Assembly: GCA_948567375.1 (NCBI GenBank)
Contig: OX419760.1
Coordinates: 59,826,911-59,890,910, forward strand
Reading direction: 5' to 3'
Length of the DNA stretch: 64,000 bases
DNA from: Lunularia cruciata
Lineage: Eukaryota; Streptophyta; Marchantiopsida; Lunulariales; Lunulariaceae
Shown here: positions 9,986 through 20,176 of the stretch, piece after piece
Layout of the letters: each line of letters begins with the position of its first letter
Position numbering within the stretch: the stretch's first letter is position 1
Program-made: the position numbers and the translations under genes
The notes under the pieces: model-generated
What the model was told of the DNA's origin: nothing
The model's database searches: none
Seen by the model: only the letters and a program-made list of their open reading frames with translations

Positions 9986-12900
9986 AGATGCAACGTCCTC
10001 GTTGTGCAATTGTTGCTCAAATGCTTGCACCAACACCGGTGCATGTGCCAAATTGACAGCGGGTTCCCAAGTTGCTTCATAGAGGGGGTAACCTTTCCAT
10101 TGTACTAGATATTCCACCCGCGGATGGCGAGTACCACGAATGTGCTTTTGGAGAATCCGCTCCACTTCATATTCCTCTGTGCCATCAATGACTGTTGGAC
10201 AAGGTCGAATGTCCTGTGTGGAAGTACCTTGGCCTGATTGGGGAGCATACCTGCGTAATAGGGAGACATGGAACATTGGATGGATCTTCATGTGTGGTGG
10301 TAGCTCAAGGTGATAGGCCACCGCGCCGATGCGACAAAGAATCAAGAAAGGCCCAATAAAATGAGGTTTGAGCTTACGAGATCCAACTAATGTGAGGTTG
10401 GTTGTCGATAGCCACACTTGATCCCCAACATTGAACTCCATGTGCCTACGGTGTGCATCAGCATACTGCTTTTGTCGATTTTGCACAATCTGTAACCTAT
10501 GCTTGGCGCTCTCCACACCTTGTTGGATTCTAGAAACAAATGTGTTGACTGCATCAACCTTGGTAGTCACTGGACGGATCTTCATCAAGCTAGAAGGTGT
10601 GAAAGGATGCTCACCATACATGAGGAAGAACGGAGTGACCTGGGTGGAGGCATTCATTGAATTGTTGTAAGCGAATTCCACCAATGGTAGTAGGGTGTCC
10701 CACCTCTCTTGCTCTTCTAAGGTGAAGCCGCGTAACATGTCTTCAATCGTGCGATTAGCCCGCTCTGTTTGGCCATCTATTTGTGGGTGGTAAGCTGTAG
10801 ACATGGCCAACTTGGTTTTGAAGAAACCAAAGAGTGTTCACCAAAACAAACTGGTGAATTGGGTGCCTCTATCGGTGATGAGTACTCTAGACAAGCCATG
10901 GTGAGCAAAGACTGCATCTAAGTATAGTTGAGCTAGTTGTGGAGCAGTCACCTCCTTGGTGGTAGGGCGTACATGAATCATTTTGCTGAGCCGGTCCACA
11001 AAGACCACAATGGAGTCAAACCCTGAGGTGGTCTTGGGTAATTCACAGACGAGATCCATACTCACTTGTTCCCAACGTTGGGTAGGAGTGGGAAGAGGTT
11101 GAAGGAGCCCTGCAGGAGCTTGATTAGAAGCTTTGTTCTGTTGACAAAGTAGGCAGCTACGCACATAGTCCATCACATCGTTGCTCATCTTGGGCCAATA
11201 GTAATGGCGCTTGACTGCCTCCAAGGTCTTGTCCACTCCGACATGAGCTGCAATGGCCGAATCATGACATTCCGCTAGAATGATGGTGTGTAATTCTGGG
11301 ACATTTGGGATCCACAATCGGCCCTCCCGAAAGGTGAGTCCTTGGGTGCTGGTGACACCTTTGGACGATTGCGCTTCTACAATCTGTGGATCAGTTTTTG
11401 TAGCAGCTAGAATCTCTTGCCAGAATTCAGGGTTAATCTTCACCTCTGCCGCCAAGTTGTTGGCCATTGGCATGCGGGTGAATGCATCTGCAAGTTGCTT
11501 CTTACCTTCCACGTAGGTGATTGTCATGTTGAAGCGTTGTCACCACTCTGCCCACCAAATTTGGCGATGAGATAGATCCTTCTACGTCTCGAGGTAGACT
11601 AGAGGTTTGTGGTCTGTCTCTACTACAAATGCCTTCTCGCCCAGGTAGTGCTTCCAATGCTTGGTTGCTAGAACGATGGCCAGCTCTTCTCGTTCTGTGG
11701 TGTGGTAGTTGCACTCTGCCGGTAACAACTTTCAAGAGAAATATGCAATTGGATGCCATCCGTCATGCCACTCTTGTTGTAGGACTGCTCCTATTGCTAC
11801 GCCTGATGCATCCGTAGCCAACTTGATTGGACATTTTGGGTCATACCACTTCAAGATTGGTGCATGTAGCAAGGCGGCCTTCAATTCTTGAAAGGCCAAC
11901 TCTTGTGCAGTTCCCCATGTCCACTTCTTCCCCTTGCCAAGTAGTGCCGTTAAAGGCTGTGCAACCTTGGAGAAGTCCTTGACAAATCTACGATAGAATC
12001 CCGTCAACCCCAAGAAGCTCTTAAGTTGAGTCTGATCTTCTGGGGCACTCCATTTTTGAATGACCTCTATTTTATCTGTCAATACTTGAATGCCCTCTGC
12101 ACTTACTCTATGCCCTAAGTAGTCTACTTCAAACTTGCCAAACTCACACTTTGAGATTTTGGCGTACAACTGATTCTGTCTTAGAATCTAGAGGACCTCT
12201 CGTAGATGTTGTTTGTGTTCTGTCATCGTGCTACTATATACTAAGATATCATCCAAGAAGACGATAACAGACTTATCCAAGTATGGACGAAATATGTCAT
12301 TCATTAGGCTCATGAAAGTGGCAGGCGCATTGGTGAGGCCAAAAGGCATCACAAGATACTCAAAGTGGCCATACTTGGTTCGAAAGGCAGTTTTGTACAC
12401 ATCCTCCTCTGCAATTTGGATTTGATTGTAACCGCTCCGCAAGTCCAGTTTGGTGAAGTATCTTGCTCCATGGAGTTGATCAAACAGGTCATCCATGCGA
12501 GTAAGGGGTATTTGTTCTTCACTGTTTGCTGATTGAGACCCCGATACTCAATGCACATGTGCATTGTACCATCCTTCTTCTTCACAAACAAGACAAGGGC
12601 CCCATATGGTGATACGCTAGGTTGGATGAACCCTTTTTGTAGCATCTCCTCAATTTGAGTCTTACACTCCTCCAACTCATGAGGTGATAGGCGATATGGG
12701 GCCTTACAAGGAGGTGTCTTCCCCGGGAGTGTCTCTATTTTGTGATCTACTCGCCTTTTAGGTGGTAATCCTGAGGGTAGATCATCGGGAAAGACATCTT
12801 GAAACTCATCCACCACATCCTTCAATTTCTCAGGAATTTGTCCAGCGAGATGTGCACTCTGGACTTCTCTTATTAGACCCAGAAAACATCTATCGGTCTT

Positions 12901-13425
12901 ATAGATAGTTGTCGTCCCTACGACATATAGAGGCAGTTTTTGCCTGTGTGATTTTTCTTTAACCCCAATGATTGACCATTGGTGGGTTCTCACTAGTTTC
13001 TTCCTACAATCCACCATTGGGTTGTACTGCTCCATCCATGGCATGCCTAAAATTGCATCATAACGGGCTAACTGTATCACTTGCCACTCAATTGCTTCCT
13101 GATATTCTCCTACAGAGAGGGTTACCCGTCTAGGTAATGATTCAATCCTCTCTGTTTGCCCATTTGGTAACTCTACTTCTTCACTTCCATCTCTCTCTAG
13201 ATCCATTCCCAAGCTTATTGCAACAGAGCAAGACAAGAAATTCTCTGTTGCTCCCGGATCTATTAATACTCTCACTTGATTACCTTCTAGGATTCCATTC
13301 ACGACAATCAATTGTGAGGTTGCCTTTCGGGATCTTTGCGCATTATTCTTCTTCCTTCCCTCGCTTCTCTGCTTCCTTATTGAGCCAATAAGGCCGCGAG
13401 GTACATTTACTGGTGATCTTTGTTT
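9983..13425 (-). pseudogene. pol: B2 pol: protease, RT, RNase H, integrase, chromodomain
   Basis: Protease at about 13240 has Asp-Pro-Gly ([11 protein letters not shown]) rather than Asp-Ser-Gly. RT carries [13 protein letters not shown] near 12250. RNase H has [15 protein letters not shown], followed by the integrase HHCC finger (H..H near 11250, C..C near 11155) and catalytic core ([33 protein letters not shown]). The end is a chromodomain with EEYEVERIL and VQWKGYPLYEATWEP. Breaks are a 1-nt deletion near 12499 and in-frame stops at 12185-12187, 11732-11734, two in 11528-11590, and 10835-10837. Most look like C-to-T changes of CGA or CAG codons. Pol lies in the -1 frame relative to gag. 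Confidence 0.92.
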
Positions 13426-13428
13426 TCC
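13422..13428 (-). promoter_or_regulatory. Candidate -1 frameshift heptamer, family B (B2)
   Basis: On the minus strand G GAA AAC is read in the gag frame shortly before the gag stop, and pol follows in the -1 frame. The same heptamer is at 27415-27421 in B4. It does not obey the strict X XXY YYZ rule in its first triplet. GGA-type first triplets are known from some retroviral shift sites, so this is a candidate only. Confidence 0.35.
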
Positions 13429-14454
13429 AAAGTGGTTTCCACCTCCTCCTCTTCAGTGTGCCTCTCCATGTTGTTCAAAGATCGCCTGTACAAAGGCCGA
13501 GGGCCTCTAGGGAAACGAGTGCGACAATTGGTAGATATGTGCCCAATACGGCCACAATTGTAACAATGGCGTTGTTCTCCTTGAGTCCCTTCTCCTCGTG
13601 GGACTCCATCTCTTCGTTCTTCTACCCGTCCTTGCTCTCCTTGAAGCGGCCGTGCTCCTCGATCCCGGAATCGAAGGTTGCCCAATTCCATCGGTACTGG
13701 TCCACCCATGTGTGGCATTTCTGCCCAATAATATTGAGGTGGAACTACTTCTTCACCTCCACTTAATGCTCCGGCTATTCTCTACGCACAAGCAATAGCT
13801 TCAAATACCGTGCGAGGGTTTTGCACCATGACTTCTTGGCAAATCCGCTCTTTCAACCCTCGTTTGAAATTGTCGAGAGCCTCTGCTGGACTCATGTCGG
13901 TAATTGCAACTTGTAGATCCTGAAATGCCTCCACATACTCTTGTACGCTATTCTTCTGTCTCAATCCCCATAGTCGGGTTCGAGCCATCTGCACAGAATC
14001 CACCGATTGGAAATTCTTGAGCAGTCCTTCTTGCATTGCTGTCCATGTGACCTCCCTTCTCTCTGCCAGCATGGATCGTTCCCAAGCATCATACCATGTG
14101 AGGGCTTTATTGGTCAAGTACCCACATGCAAACACGCCTGCAGCATGCTCTGTGATCTCTGTTGAGAACAATCAAAAATATCGATTCATTCTCGAGATCC
14201 AATTCTCCACTACTCCCATCGTACGCTGCCCCTTGTAAGGCTCGATGTTGCAGGTCTTCTTCATCCGGAGTAGCAATGTGGCTTCATCGTTGATAGGGTT
14301 CGTATGCACGGGTGCGTCTCCAAGTACTTCAGTCGCAGGTACTGGGTTTTGAGATGGCTCTTCTTCTTGCATGGCTTGATCGTTCCTGAGGATCTGCACT
14401 TGACTTTGCAATGTCTCCATGGTCATCTTAATCTCTCGAAATTCATTCAACATC

Positions 14455-14459
14455 CCTTG
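14455..14459 (+). other. Target-site duplication of A-young, left copy
   Basis: CCTTG here and CCTTG at 20103-20107 flank the element. The uninterrupted target (CATCCCTTGCATTCC) can be read in the B4 copy near 28110-28125, which confirms both element ends. Confidence 0.95.
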
Positions 14460-14603
14460 TGTAACAATATGGAGTTTAGTGACAAAGTTAGTCGGGCTTA
14501 CGAAGTAGAGAATAAGACAAAATAGCCTAGATTATTCTAGAAGCATCTAAGAAGCTTCTTAGGAAGCTTCCCAACTAGTTAACTTGCGCCCTAAGCAGGT
14601 AGC

Positions 14604-14752
14604 TTCTAGAAGGAAGCTTCTAGAAGCTTCTAACTAGCTTAGCTTGCACGCCAAGTAGGCGGCTTCTAGAAGGAAGCTTCTTCAAAAGCTTCCTAGTTAA
14701 CTTGGCTTGCACTCCAAGAAAGCGGCTCAAGGAAACTTCTTGAGAAGCTTCA
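14604..14752 (+). promoter_or_regulatory. Heat-shock-element-like array in A-young U3
   Basis: At 14613-14630 the sequence reads GAAgcTTCtaGAAgcTTC, four perfect alternating units of the heat-shock factor site (nGAAnnTTCn). Further two-unit sites are TTCtaGAA at 14604-14611 and 14664-14671, GAAgcTTC at 14673-14680, GAAacTTC at 14732-14739 and GAAgcTTC at 14744-14751. All lie upstream of the TATA box. The 3' LTR and the old 3' LTR at 29647-30120 carry related arrays. Heat-responsive transcription is inference from motif match. Confidence 0.6.
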
Positions 14753-14770
14753 AGGGTCTTGTATGCTACC

Positions 14771-14778
14771 TATAAATA
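14771..14778 (+). promoter_or_regulatory. TATA box of A-young LTR promoter
   Basis: TATAAATA within CCTATAAATACC lies 105 bp before the LTR end. The transcript start, and so the U3/R border, is expected about 30 bp further on. The same box is present in the 3' LTR at 19991-19998. Confidence 0.75.
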
Positions 14779-14883
14779 CCAAGGCCGAAGCTCATGCTAG
14801 GCATTTGGAGTTTTCCCTCATTCAAGTGTCCCAATGTGAGCTTCCATTCTCCTATTTCTCTCCTCGGTTTTGGTCTTTTACAT

Positions 14884-14895
14884 TGGTATCAGAGC
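14884..14895 (+). other. A-young primer binding site
   Basis: TGGTATCAGAGC is a perfect match to the usual plant PBS complementary to initiator methionine tRNA, one base after the LTR. Confidence 0.93.
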
Positions 14896-15153
14896 AGGAA
14901 TGGGATGGATGGAATTTATGGACCACCAAATCCACTTCCGCCAAACCATTGGGACTTTTGTGTCTAGATATTAACAAAGCATCGTTTCACACAATTCATC
15001 ACCTCACGCTTTGGGCAGGATTTTCTACATATGATCACCGTGTCAAAGGAACCCTTGATACTTCCAGTTGTAACTTATGGAGAACGGTGGACGTGTTGTA
15101 TCTACGTGTTAATCAACTAGATAAATTGCAGGTAGTGGAATAGAGTAGTAGCG

Positions 15154-16083
15154 ATGGCGGCAATACCGGATGTTATCCTTGCAATGCAACAACAAATCGA
15201 GCATCTTACTCGATTGTTGGATGAACGAGACCAGCAACGACGAGAACAGATAGACAGAGCGCCAGTTCGAGATGGAGAAGATCGCATTCGATTTCCAAAA
15301 CCCAAGGTGTTTGAAGGCAAGAATCTTCCAAGCACAGTGGAGAATTTTGTGTTTGACTGTGAACGTTACTTTGAAGCCACCAATCTTCAAGACGAGCGGA
15401 AACAAATTCTCTTGGCTTCTAGCCAATTGGATGGAGTGGCAAAACTTTGGTGGCGATTCCGAGTAGAAAGAGCTGAACGACAAATTGTTACACCAATTTT
15501 TACATGGGCAGAATTCAAGGATGCAATACTTGGTCGATTTCAGACTATAAATGCCACCCGAGCTGCACAAGATAAATTGGTGGAGTTGAGGCAGATTGGC
15601 TCAGTGAGAAGCTACATAACACAATTTCAGAATATCATCATGCAAATTCCAGATATCCAAGAAGGTGAAGTTCTGGATCGATTTGTGCGAGGATTGAAGT
15701 CACGAACCAGATTGGAGGTGACCATGCAAGAGCCACAGAATGTAGAACAAGCCATGCAATTGGCTGAGCATTTTGATTCCTTAGTTGCGACAACTTGGTC
15801 TCGACCTCGACCTACACAAAACCCACCAGTACCACGAGTGGAAGAACCGGTACCAATGGAGATTGATGCTATCCAACGAAGACCACTTGGCACAGCAGAT
15901 AGAGAAAGATTACGACAAAATGGAGGTTGTTTTTATTGTCGCTAGTTGGGGCATCGCATTGCTGAATGTCCACTCAAGAATGGACGACCTCGACAAGTTG
16001 CCCAAGTGGAGGTTGTGGAGCGGAATGATCAGGGAAACGAGGAATTCCAGCAGGAGATTTCGAGCCGCCTACTGGGAGCTTGA
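15154..16083 (+). pseudogene. gag: A-young gag with one nonsense codon in the zinc knuckle
   Basis: ATG at 15154 follows a 258-nt leader after the PBS. The N-terminus (MAAIPDVILAMQQQIEHL) is helical and probably coiled. Residues of about 60-210 form the Gag capsid-like domain (WWRFRVERAERQ, FQTINATRAAQDKL). The knuckle has C-F-Y-C, then R and TAG (15943-15945), then L-G-H and the last Cys, so the C-X2-C-X4-H-X4-C pattern is complete apart from the stop. A-old has CAA at this codon, so the ancestral residue was Gln. Beyond the stop the frame is open to TGA at 16081-16083. Gag overlaps pol by 55 nt in the -1 relation. Confidence 0.9.
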
Positions 16084-19000
16084 TTAGTTCCAATGGGATT
16101 GAAGGCTCGACCTATGCAAGTTTGCTTCACTTGCAAGGTATGATATCTAATCGGGGTTGTAGAATTTTGGTTGATTCTGGAAGTTCAGAGAATTGCATGT
16201 TTATGCAAGTAGCAAAGGAATTGGGTATTCCTATCAAGCCAGTGATTGGAAGTAGTTTGATGATGGCGGATGGTAGAAAGGGTTCTGCATTCCGCACCTT
16301 GCATCCTGTTACCTTCAAGATTGGGAAGGAGTATTTGGAGTGTATGAGGTTTGTAGTGGCACCTCTACACTATGATATCATTCTGGGTCTACCTTGGCTT
16401 GAATGTCATAAGGTTCAATTTGATTGGACCCGACACCAAATTCAAGTACAACACCAGGGTAGGAATTTCCGATTAGGTTGTCTGGCACCTCTGAGTAAGA
16501 CACCTAAGAATAGTCAGTCCCAAGATGGGAAGTTTGTCGAGAAGGTAGCCATAGAGCGAATCTGGAAGGGAGATGAGTCCCAAGATGGGAAGTTTGTCAG
16601 GAAGGCAACCATGGAGCAAGCTCGGAAGAGAGATGAGTCCCTAGAAGGAAAGTTTGTTAATGAAGCAGCCATAGAGCAAGCTTTAGAGGAAGATAAGTCT
16701 GTATTCGCAATGTGGATCAAGTCGATTGCACAAGAACAATCTGAGGAGGGCCAAGTGCCGCATCAAGCAACGGTTGATCGGATAGTTCAAGAGTTGGCAG
16801 ATGTGTTTTCGGATGATCTGCCAAAGGGATTACCCTCTGATCGAGGTATGCCCTTCAAGATCAAGTTATTGCCAGGGAGTACTCCAGTGAGTAGACCAAT
16901 CTATTGGCTCTCACCAAAGGAGTTGGAGGAGTTGCGAACAACACTTACAGAGTTGTTGGAGAAGGATTTCATACAACATAGTACCTCTCCTTGGGGAGCA
17001 CCGGTACTATTTGTTCCAATGAAGGATGGAGGACTTCATTTCTGTATTGATTACCGTGGGCTCAATAAGCAAACCGTGAAGAATGCATATCCCTTGCCTC
17101 GGATCGATGACTTGCTTGATCAATTAAGTGGAGCACAATACTTTTCCAAGCTAGATCTTCGTAGCGGCTATTGGCAAATTCCTATTGAAGGAGAGGACGT
17201 GAAAAAGACTGCCTTTCGTACAAGGTATGGACATTTTGAGTGGAGAGTTCTACCTTTCGGACTCACTAATGCTCCAGCAGTCTTCATGGATCAGATGCAT
17301 CGGGTGTTGGAGGGGCTATTGGATCAGTCAGTGGTAGTGTTCTTAGATGATATCTTAATCTATAGTAGGACAGAGGCAGAACACATGAATCATGTGCAAG
17401 AAGTCCTAAGACGACTACGACAATGGAAATTTTACTGCAAGAAGTCAAAGTGTGCTTTTTGGCAAAAGGAGGTTACCTTCTTGGGTCATAAGATCTCATC
17501 AGAGGGGATCAAGATGGAAGAAGAGAAGATCAAGGCCATTACTGATTGGCCTACCCCGAAGGATGCTACCGAAGTACGAGCGTTCAACGGATTGGCCAGT
17601 TTTTACCGACGGTTCATCCACTATTATGCTCACGTGGTTGCACCATTGACTGACCTCTTGGGAAAGAACTCGAGCTTCCAATGGACCACCAAGCATGAAG
17701 AAGCATTCCAGAAGTTAAAGCATATGGTGTCTTCAAGACCCATTCTTCAACCATATGATCCTCAACTACCTTGTGTGGTTGATTTTGATGCTTCTAACTT
17801 TGCAATTGGAGCTGTGTTGCAACAAGAATTTCCAGATGGACTACATCCTATTGCCTTTGTGTCTCGCCGACTAAATACAGCTGAAAGAAATTACTCTGCT
17901 CGAGATCGGGAACAACTTGCAATGGTATATGCCACCAAGGTATGGAGGCATTATCTCTTGGGGAAACAAGTCATCATGCAAACTGATCACAAGCCATTGT
18001 TGCAGACCTTACACCTAGAGCACATGAAGAGTCGACATCATCGATGGGAAGAGCAACTCCAATTGTTCGACATCAAACTTGAGTATAAACCAGGTCGGTT
18101 CCATGTCATCCCTGATGCTCTATCACGACAACCTGATTTAAAGTCTCTTCCTCTCATCACGGCAGCAATTACGACGGCGTCAATTGATCCCAAGATTCAT
18201 AACGAGTTTCGGTTAGCCCTACAGCAAGATCCCTTCTTCCAAATGGTACACGGTCGTCTAACAGCACGCGACAAGGAGTACAACACCTTCTCCTTCAAGG
18301 AAGGCCTTTTATTCCATGCAGACCAGATCTATGTTCCAACCAAAGGTGATCTTCGACTTGTGCGCCTTCAAGAAGCCCATGATTTACCAATAGCTGGTCA
18401 CATGGGAGTGGACAAGACCTTGGGCACCCTCCAACGCCAATGGTGGTGGCCCAACATGACACAAGATGTTCGAGACTTTGTCCGATCATGTGAGAGTTGC
18501 CAACGGAACAAGGCCAGCAACCAGAAGCCGAGTGGACTCCTTCAACCACTCGCCATTCCATCCGCTCGCTGGGAGCATGTGAGCTTGGATCTCATCACAT
18601 CCTTGCCAAAGACAAAACAAGGACACACCGCAATTGTGGTGTTTGTGGATAAGCTTAGTAAGCAAATCCACTTGGCACCAACCTGTGATACCGTGGATGC
18701 TCCAACCTTAGCGCAAATCTACTTCGACAATGTCTTCAAGCATCATGGGATGCCACGTGTACTCATCTCCGACCGTGATCCTAGATTTACCGGGAAGTTT
18801 TGGCAAGCACTCTTCCAGATACTCGGCACCAAGCTTGCTTTGTCCACGGCCTATCATCCTCAAACTGATGGACAAACCGAACGCGCCAATCGTACATTGG
18901 AGGATATGTTGCGGGCCTTTGTCAATGTCCACCATACCAACTGGGATGAATGTCTTGCAGTTGTAGAATTTGCCTACAACAATTCCAAACAGGCAAGCAC

Positions 19001-19745
19001 TAGATTTTCTCCCTTCTTTCTCAATTTTGGCCAAGATCCGCTTGTTCCAGATTCTCTTCTTGTTCCCACTCCCTCTCAAGTTCCTCATACTTCTACATTC
19101 TTGACCACTATATCCCAATCTCTCCAACAAGCCAAATCTCACCTCCTTGTTGCTCAGAATCGCCAAAAACAATATGCAGACAATCATCGTCGTGATCTCA
19201 CCTTTGAAGTTGGTGATAAAGTCATGCTATCCTCTAGTAACCTCCCTCTCCCACTTGATACCCAAGTTCGTAAACTTGCTCCTAATTGGATAGGACCCTT
19301 TGATATCACCCACATTATCTCTCCTGTTGCTTATCGTCTTGCCTTACCTTGTCACATGCGTATCCATCCTGTCTTTCATATTTCCAAGTTGAAACCCTTT
19401 GTTCCTAACCCTTCTTCCTTTTCCTCTCGAGTCCAACCTCCCCCTCTTCCTGTCCCTATCAATGATCATGCGGAGTACGAAGTTGATCGTATCCTTGCAC
19501 GTCGCCATATTCAACGAGGCCGTCACCAACATACGGAGTACAAGGTCCTTTGGAAAGGGTATCCCCTTCATGATGCTACATGGGAACCTCTTTCTCACCT
19601 CCAGAATGCACAGATGGCCATCAAGGAATTTGAAGCTTCACTGGCGACGAGGATGTCACCAACTAGCGGCGGGGGAATATGTAACAATATGGAGTTTAGT
19701 GATGAAGTTAGTCGGGCTTACGAAGTAGAGAATAAGACAAAATAG
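16029..19745 (+). CDS. pol: A-young Pol polyprotein (protease, RT, RNase H, integrase, chromodomain)
   Basis: This frame is open from 16029, with no ATG near its start, so expression by -1 frameshift from gag is likely. Counting residues from 16080: protease Asp32-Ser-Gly; RT with FLDD at 421-424 (Asp423); RNase H with VDFDAS (Asp570); integrase zinc finger starting at His767; catalytic Asp837, Asp898 and Glu934 (DD-35-E spacing); chromodomain about 1131-1185 ([22 protein letters not shown]). No stop or frameshift interrupts it. The frame crosses the PPT and ends 66 nt inside the 3' LTR, so the last residues are encoded by U3. It copies the element RNA and integrates the cDNA; chromodomains are thought to guide integration to certain chromatin. 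Confidence 0.93.
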   Translation, partial: SGKRGIPAGDFEPPTGSLISSNGIEGSTYASLLHLQGMISNRGCRILVDSGSSENCMFMQVAKELGIPIKPVIGSSLMMADGRKGSAFRTLHPVTFKIGKEYLECMRFVVAPLHYDIILGLPWLECHKVQFDWTRHQIQVQHQGRNFRLGCLAPLSKTPKNSQSQDGKFVEKVAIERIWKGDESQDGKFVRKATMEQARKRDESLEGKFVNEAAIEQALEEDKSVFAMWIKSIAQEQSEEGQVPHQATVDRIVQELADVFSDDLPKGLPSDRGMPFKIKLLPGSTPVSRPIYWLSPKELEELRTTLTELLEKDFIQHSTSPWGAPVLFVPMKDGGLHFCIDYRGLNKQTVKNAYPLPRIDDLLDQLSGAQYFSKLDLRSGYWQIPIEGEDVKKTAFRTRYGHFEWRVLPFGLTNAPAVFMDQMHRVLEGLLDQSVVVFLDDILIYSRTEAEHMNHVQEVLRRLRQWKFYCKKSKCAFWQKEVTFLGHKISSEGIKMEEEKIKAITDWPTPKDATEVRAFNGLASFYRRFIHYYAHVVAPLTDLLGKNSSFQWTTKHEEAFQKLKHMVSSRPILQPYDPQLPCVVDFDASNFAIGAVLQQEFPDGLHPIAFVSRRLNTAERNYSARDREQLAMVYATKVWRHYLLGKQVIMQTDHKPLLQTLHLEHMKSRHHRWEEQLQLFDIKLEYKPGRFHVIPDALSRQPDLKSLPLITAAITTASIDPKIHNEFRLALQQDPFFQMVHGRLTARDKEYNTFSFKEGLLFHADQIYVPTKGDLRLVRLQEAHDLPIAGHMGVDKTLGTLQRQWWWPNMTQDVRDFVRSCESCQRNKASNQKPSGLLQPLAIPSARWEHVSLDLITSLPKTKQGHTAIVVFVDKLSKQIHLAPTCDTVDAPTLAQIYFDNVFKHHGMPRVLISDRDPRFTGKFWQALFQILGTKLALSTAYHPQTDGQTERANRTLEDMLRAFVNVHHTNWDECLAVVEFAYNNSKQASTRFSPFFLNFGQDPLVPDSLLVPTPSQVPHTSTFLTTISQSLQQAKSHLLVAQNRQKQYADNHRRDLTFEVGDKVMLSSSNLPLPLDTQVRKLAPNWIGPFDITHIISPVAYRLALPCHMRIHPVFHISKLKPFVPNPSSFSSRVQPPPLPVPINDHAEYEVDRILARRHIQRGRHQHTEYKVLWKGYPLHDATWEPLSHLQNAQMAIKEFEASLATRMSPTSGGGICNNMEFSDEVSRAYEVENKTK
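16032..16110 (+). promoter_or_regulatory. Predicted -1 ribosomal frameshift signal (slippery heptamer and pseudoknot)
   Basis: G GGA AAC (16032-16038) is in the gag frame and fits X XXY YYZ. The pol frame has a stop at 16026-16028 just before it and is open afterwards. Eight bases downstream, CCAGCAGG (16047-16054) can pair with CCTACTGG (16068-16075) with one C-A mismatch. The loop segment TCGAGCC (16060-16066) is perfectly complementary to GGCTCGA (16104-16110), giving an H-type pseudoknot with 5-nt, 1-nt and 28-nt connecting loops. These are positions read from the sequence. Function is inferred from the geometry typical of such signals. Confidence 0.7.
19667..19679 (+). other. A-young polypurine tract
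   Basis: GGCGGGGGAAT-type purine run directly before the 3' LTR. It is inside the pol frame. In A-old the matching site reads GCGGTGAGGGAA (29634-29645). Confidence 0.7.
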
Positions 19746-20102
19746 CCTAGAATATTCTAGAAGCATCTAAGAAGCTTCTTAGGAAGCTTCCCAACTAGTT
19801 AACTTGTGCCCTAAGCAGGTAGCTTCTAGAAGGAAGCTTCTAGAAGCTTCTAACTAGCTTAGCTTGCACGCCAAGTAGGCGGCTTCTAGAAGGAAGCTTC
19901 TTGAGAAGCTTCCTAGTTAACTTGGCTTGCACTCCAAGAAAGCGGCTCAAGGAAACTTCTTGAGAAGCTTCAAGGGTCTTGTATGCTACCTATAAATACC
20001 AAGGCCGAAGCTCATGCTAGGCATTCGGAGTTTTCCCTCATTCAAGTGTCCCAATGTGAGCTTCCATTCTCCTATTTCTCTCCTCGGTTTTGGTCTTTTA
20101 CA
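19680..20102 (+). repeat. A-young 3' LTR
   Basis: 423 bp from TGTAACAATATGG to TTTTACA, followed by the CCTTG duplication at 20103-20107. Against the 5' LTR I count seven substitutions and no indel. The first 66 bases also encode the end of Pol. Confidence 0.96.
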
Positions 20103-20143
20103 CCTTGCATTCCTTGCACCAGCTCTTGCAACTGCGGATCCAT
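20103..20143 (-). pseudogene. gag: B2 gag, first 13 codons
   Basis: The minus-strand ATG at 20141-20143 starts MDPQLQELVQGMQ, which continues, after removal of the nested element, into the frame at 14454 and below. The first five bases (20103-20107) are the duplicated target. The ATG lies 33 nt after the stop of ORF0b. Confidence 0.85.
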
Positions 20144-20176
20144 GGTTCCTGCAACACCCAATTGCTAACGTCTACT

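Larger units (their letters stand above)
13407..14459 (-). pseudogene. gag: B2 gag, main part after the A-young insertion
   Basis: One frame runs from the insertion point to the TAA at 13407-13409. It contains the capsid-like region (ALTWYDAWERSMLAERR, VQEYVEAFQDLQVAITD), a basic segment and one intact zinc knuckle CYNCGRIGHISTNC (C-X2-C-X4-H-X4-C). Two nonsense codons occur: TGA at 14172-14174, where B5 has Trp, and TAG at 13782-13784, where other copies have Gln. A GGAAAAC heptamer at 13422-13428 lies 12 nt before the gag stop, in a position suited to a -1 shift into pol. The first 13 codons are at 20103-20143, beyond the nested element. Confidence 0.9.
14460..14882 (+). repeat. A-young 5' LTR
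   Basis: It runs from TGTAACAATATGG to TGGTCTTTTACA. U3 contains many copies of the palindrome GAAGCTTC, and a TATA box lies at 14771-14778. It matches the 3' LTR (19680-20102) except at seven positions. Confidence 0.96.
14460..20102 (+). mobile_element. A-young: nearly intact Ty3/Gypsy chromovirus, family A
   Basis: The element is 5643 bp long with two 423-bp LTRs that differ at 7 positions and by no indels, 5-bp target duplications (CCTTG), a canonical PBS, gag, pol and a PPT. It inserted in the 14th codon of the B2 gag gene. All pol domains are open. The only coding lesion I found is a TAG in the gag zinc knuckle (15943-15945). The integrase-to-end order with a C-terminal chromodomain identifies a plant chromovirus; I do not assign a named clade. 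It is likely recent and could be mobilised in trans. Confidence 0.96.

Noticed and set aside
10431..11891. Plus-strand open frames across the B2 integrase and RNase H region
   Set aside because: They are antisense shadows of well-recognised minus-strand pol domains; similar mirror frames recur in B4 and B5 for the same reason.
14460..20102. Endogenous pararetrovirus
   Set aside because: LTRs with target duplications, an integrase and a chromodomain identify an LTR retrotransposon; no movement-protein region is present.
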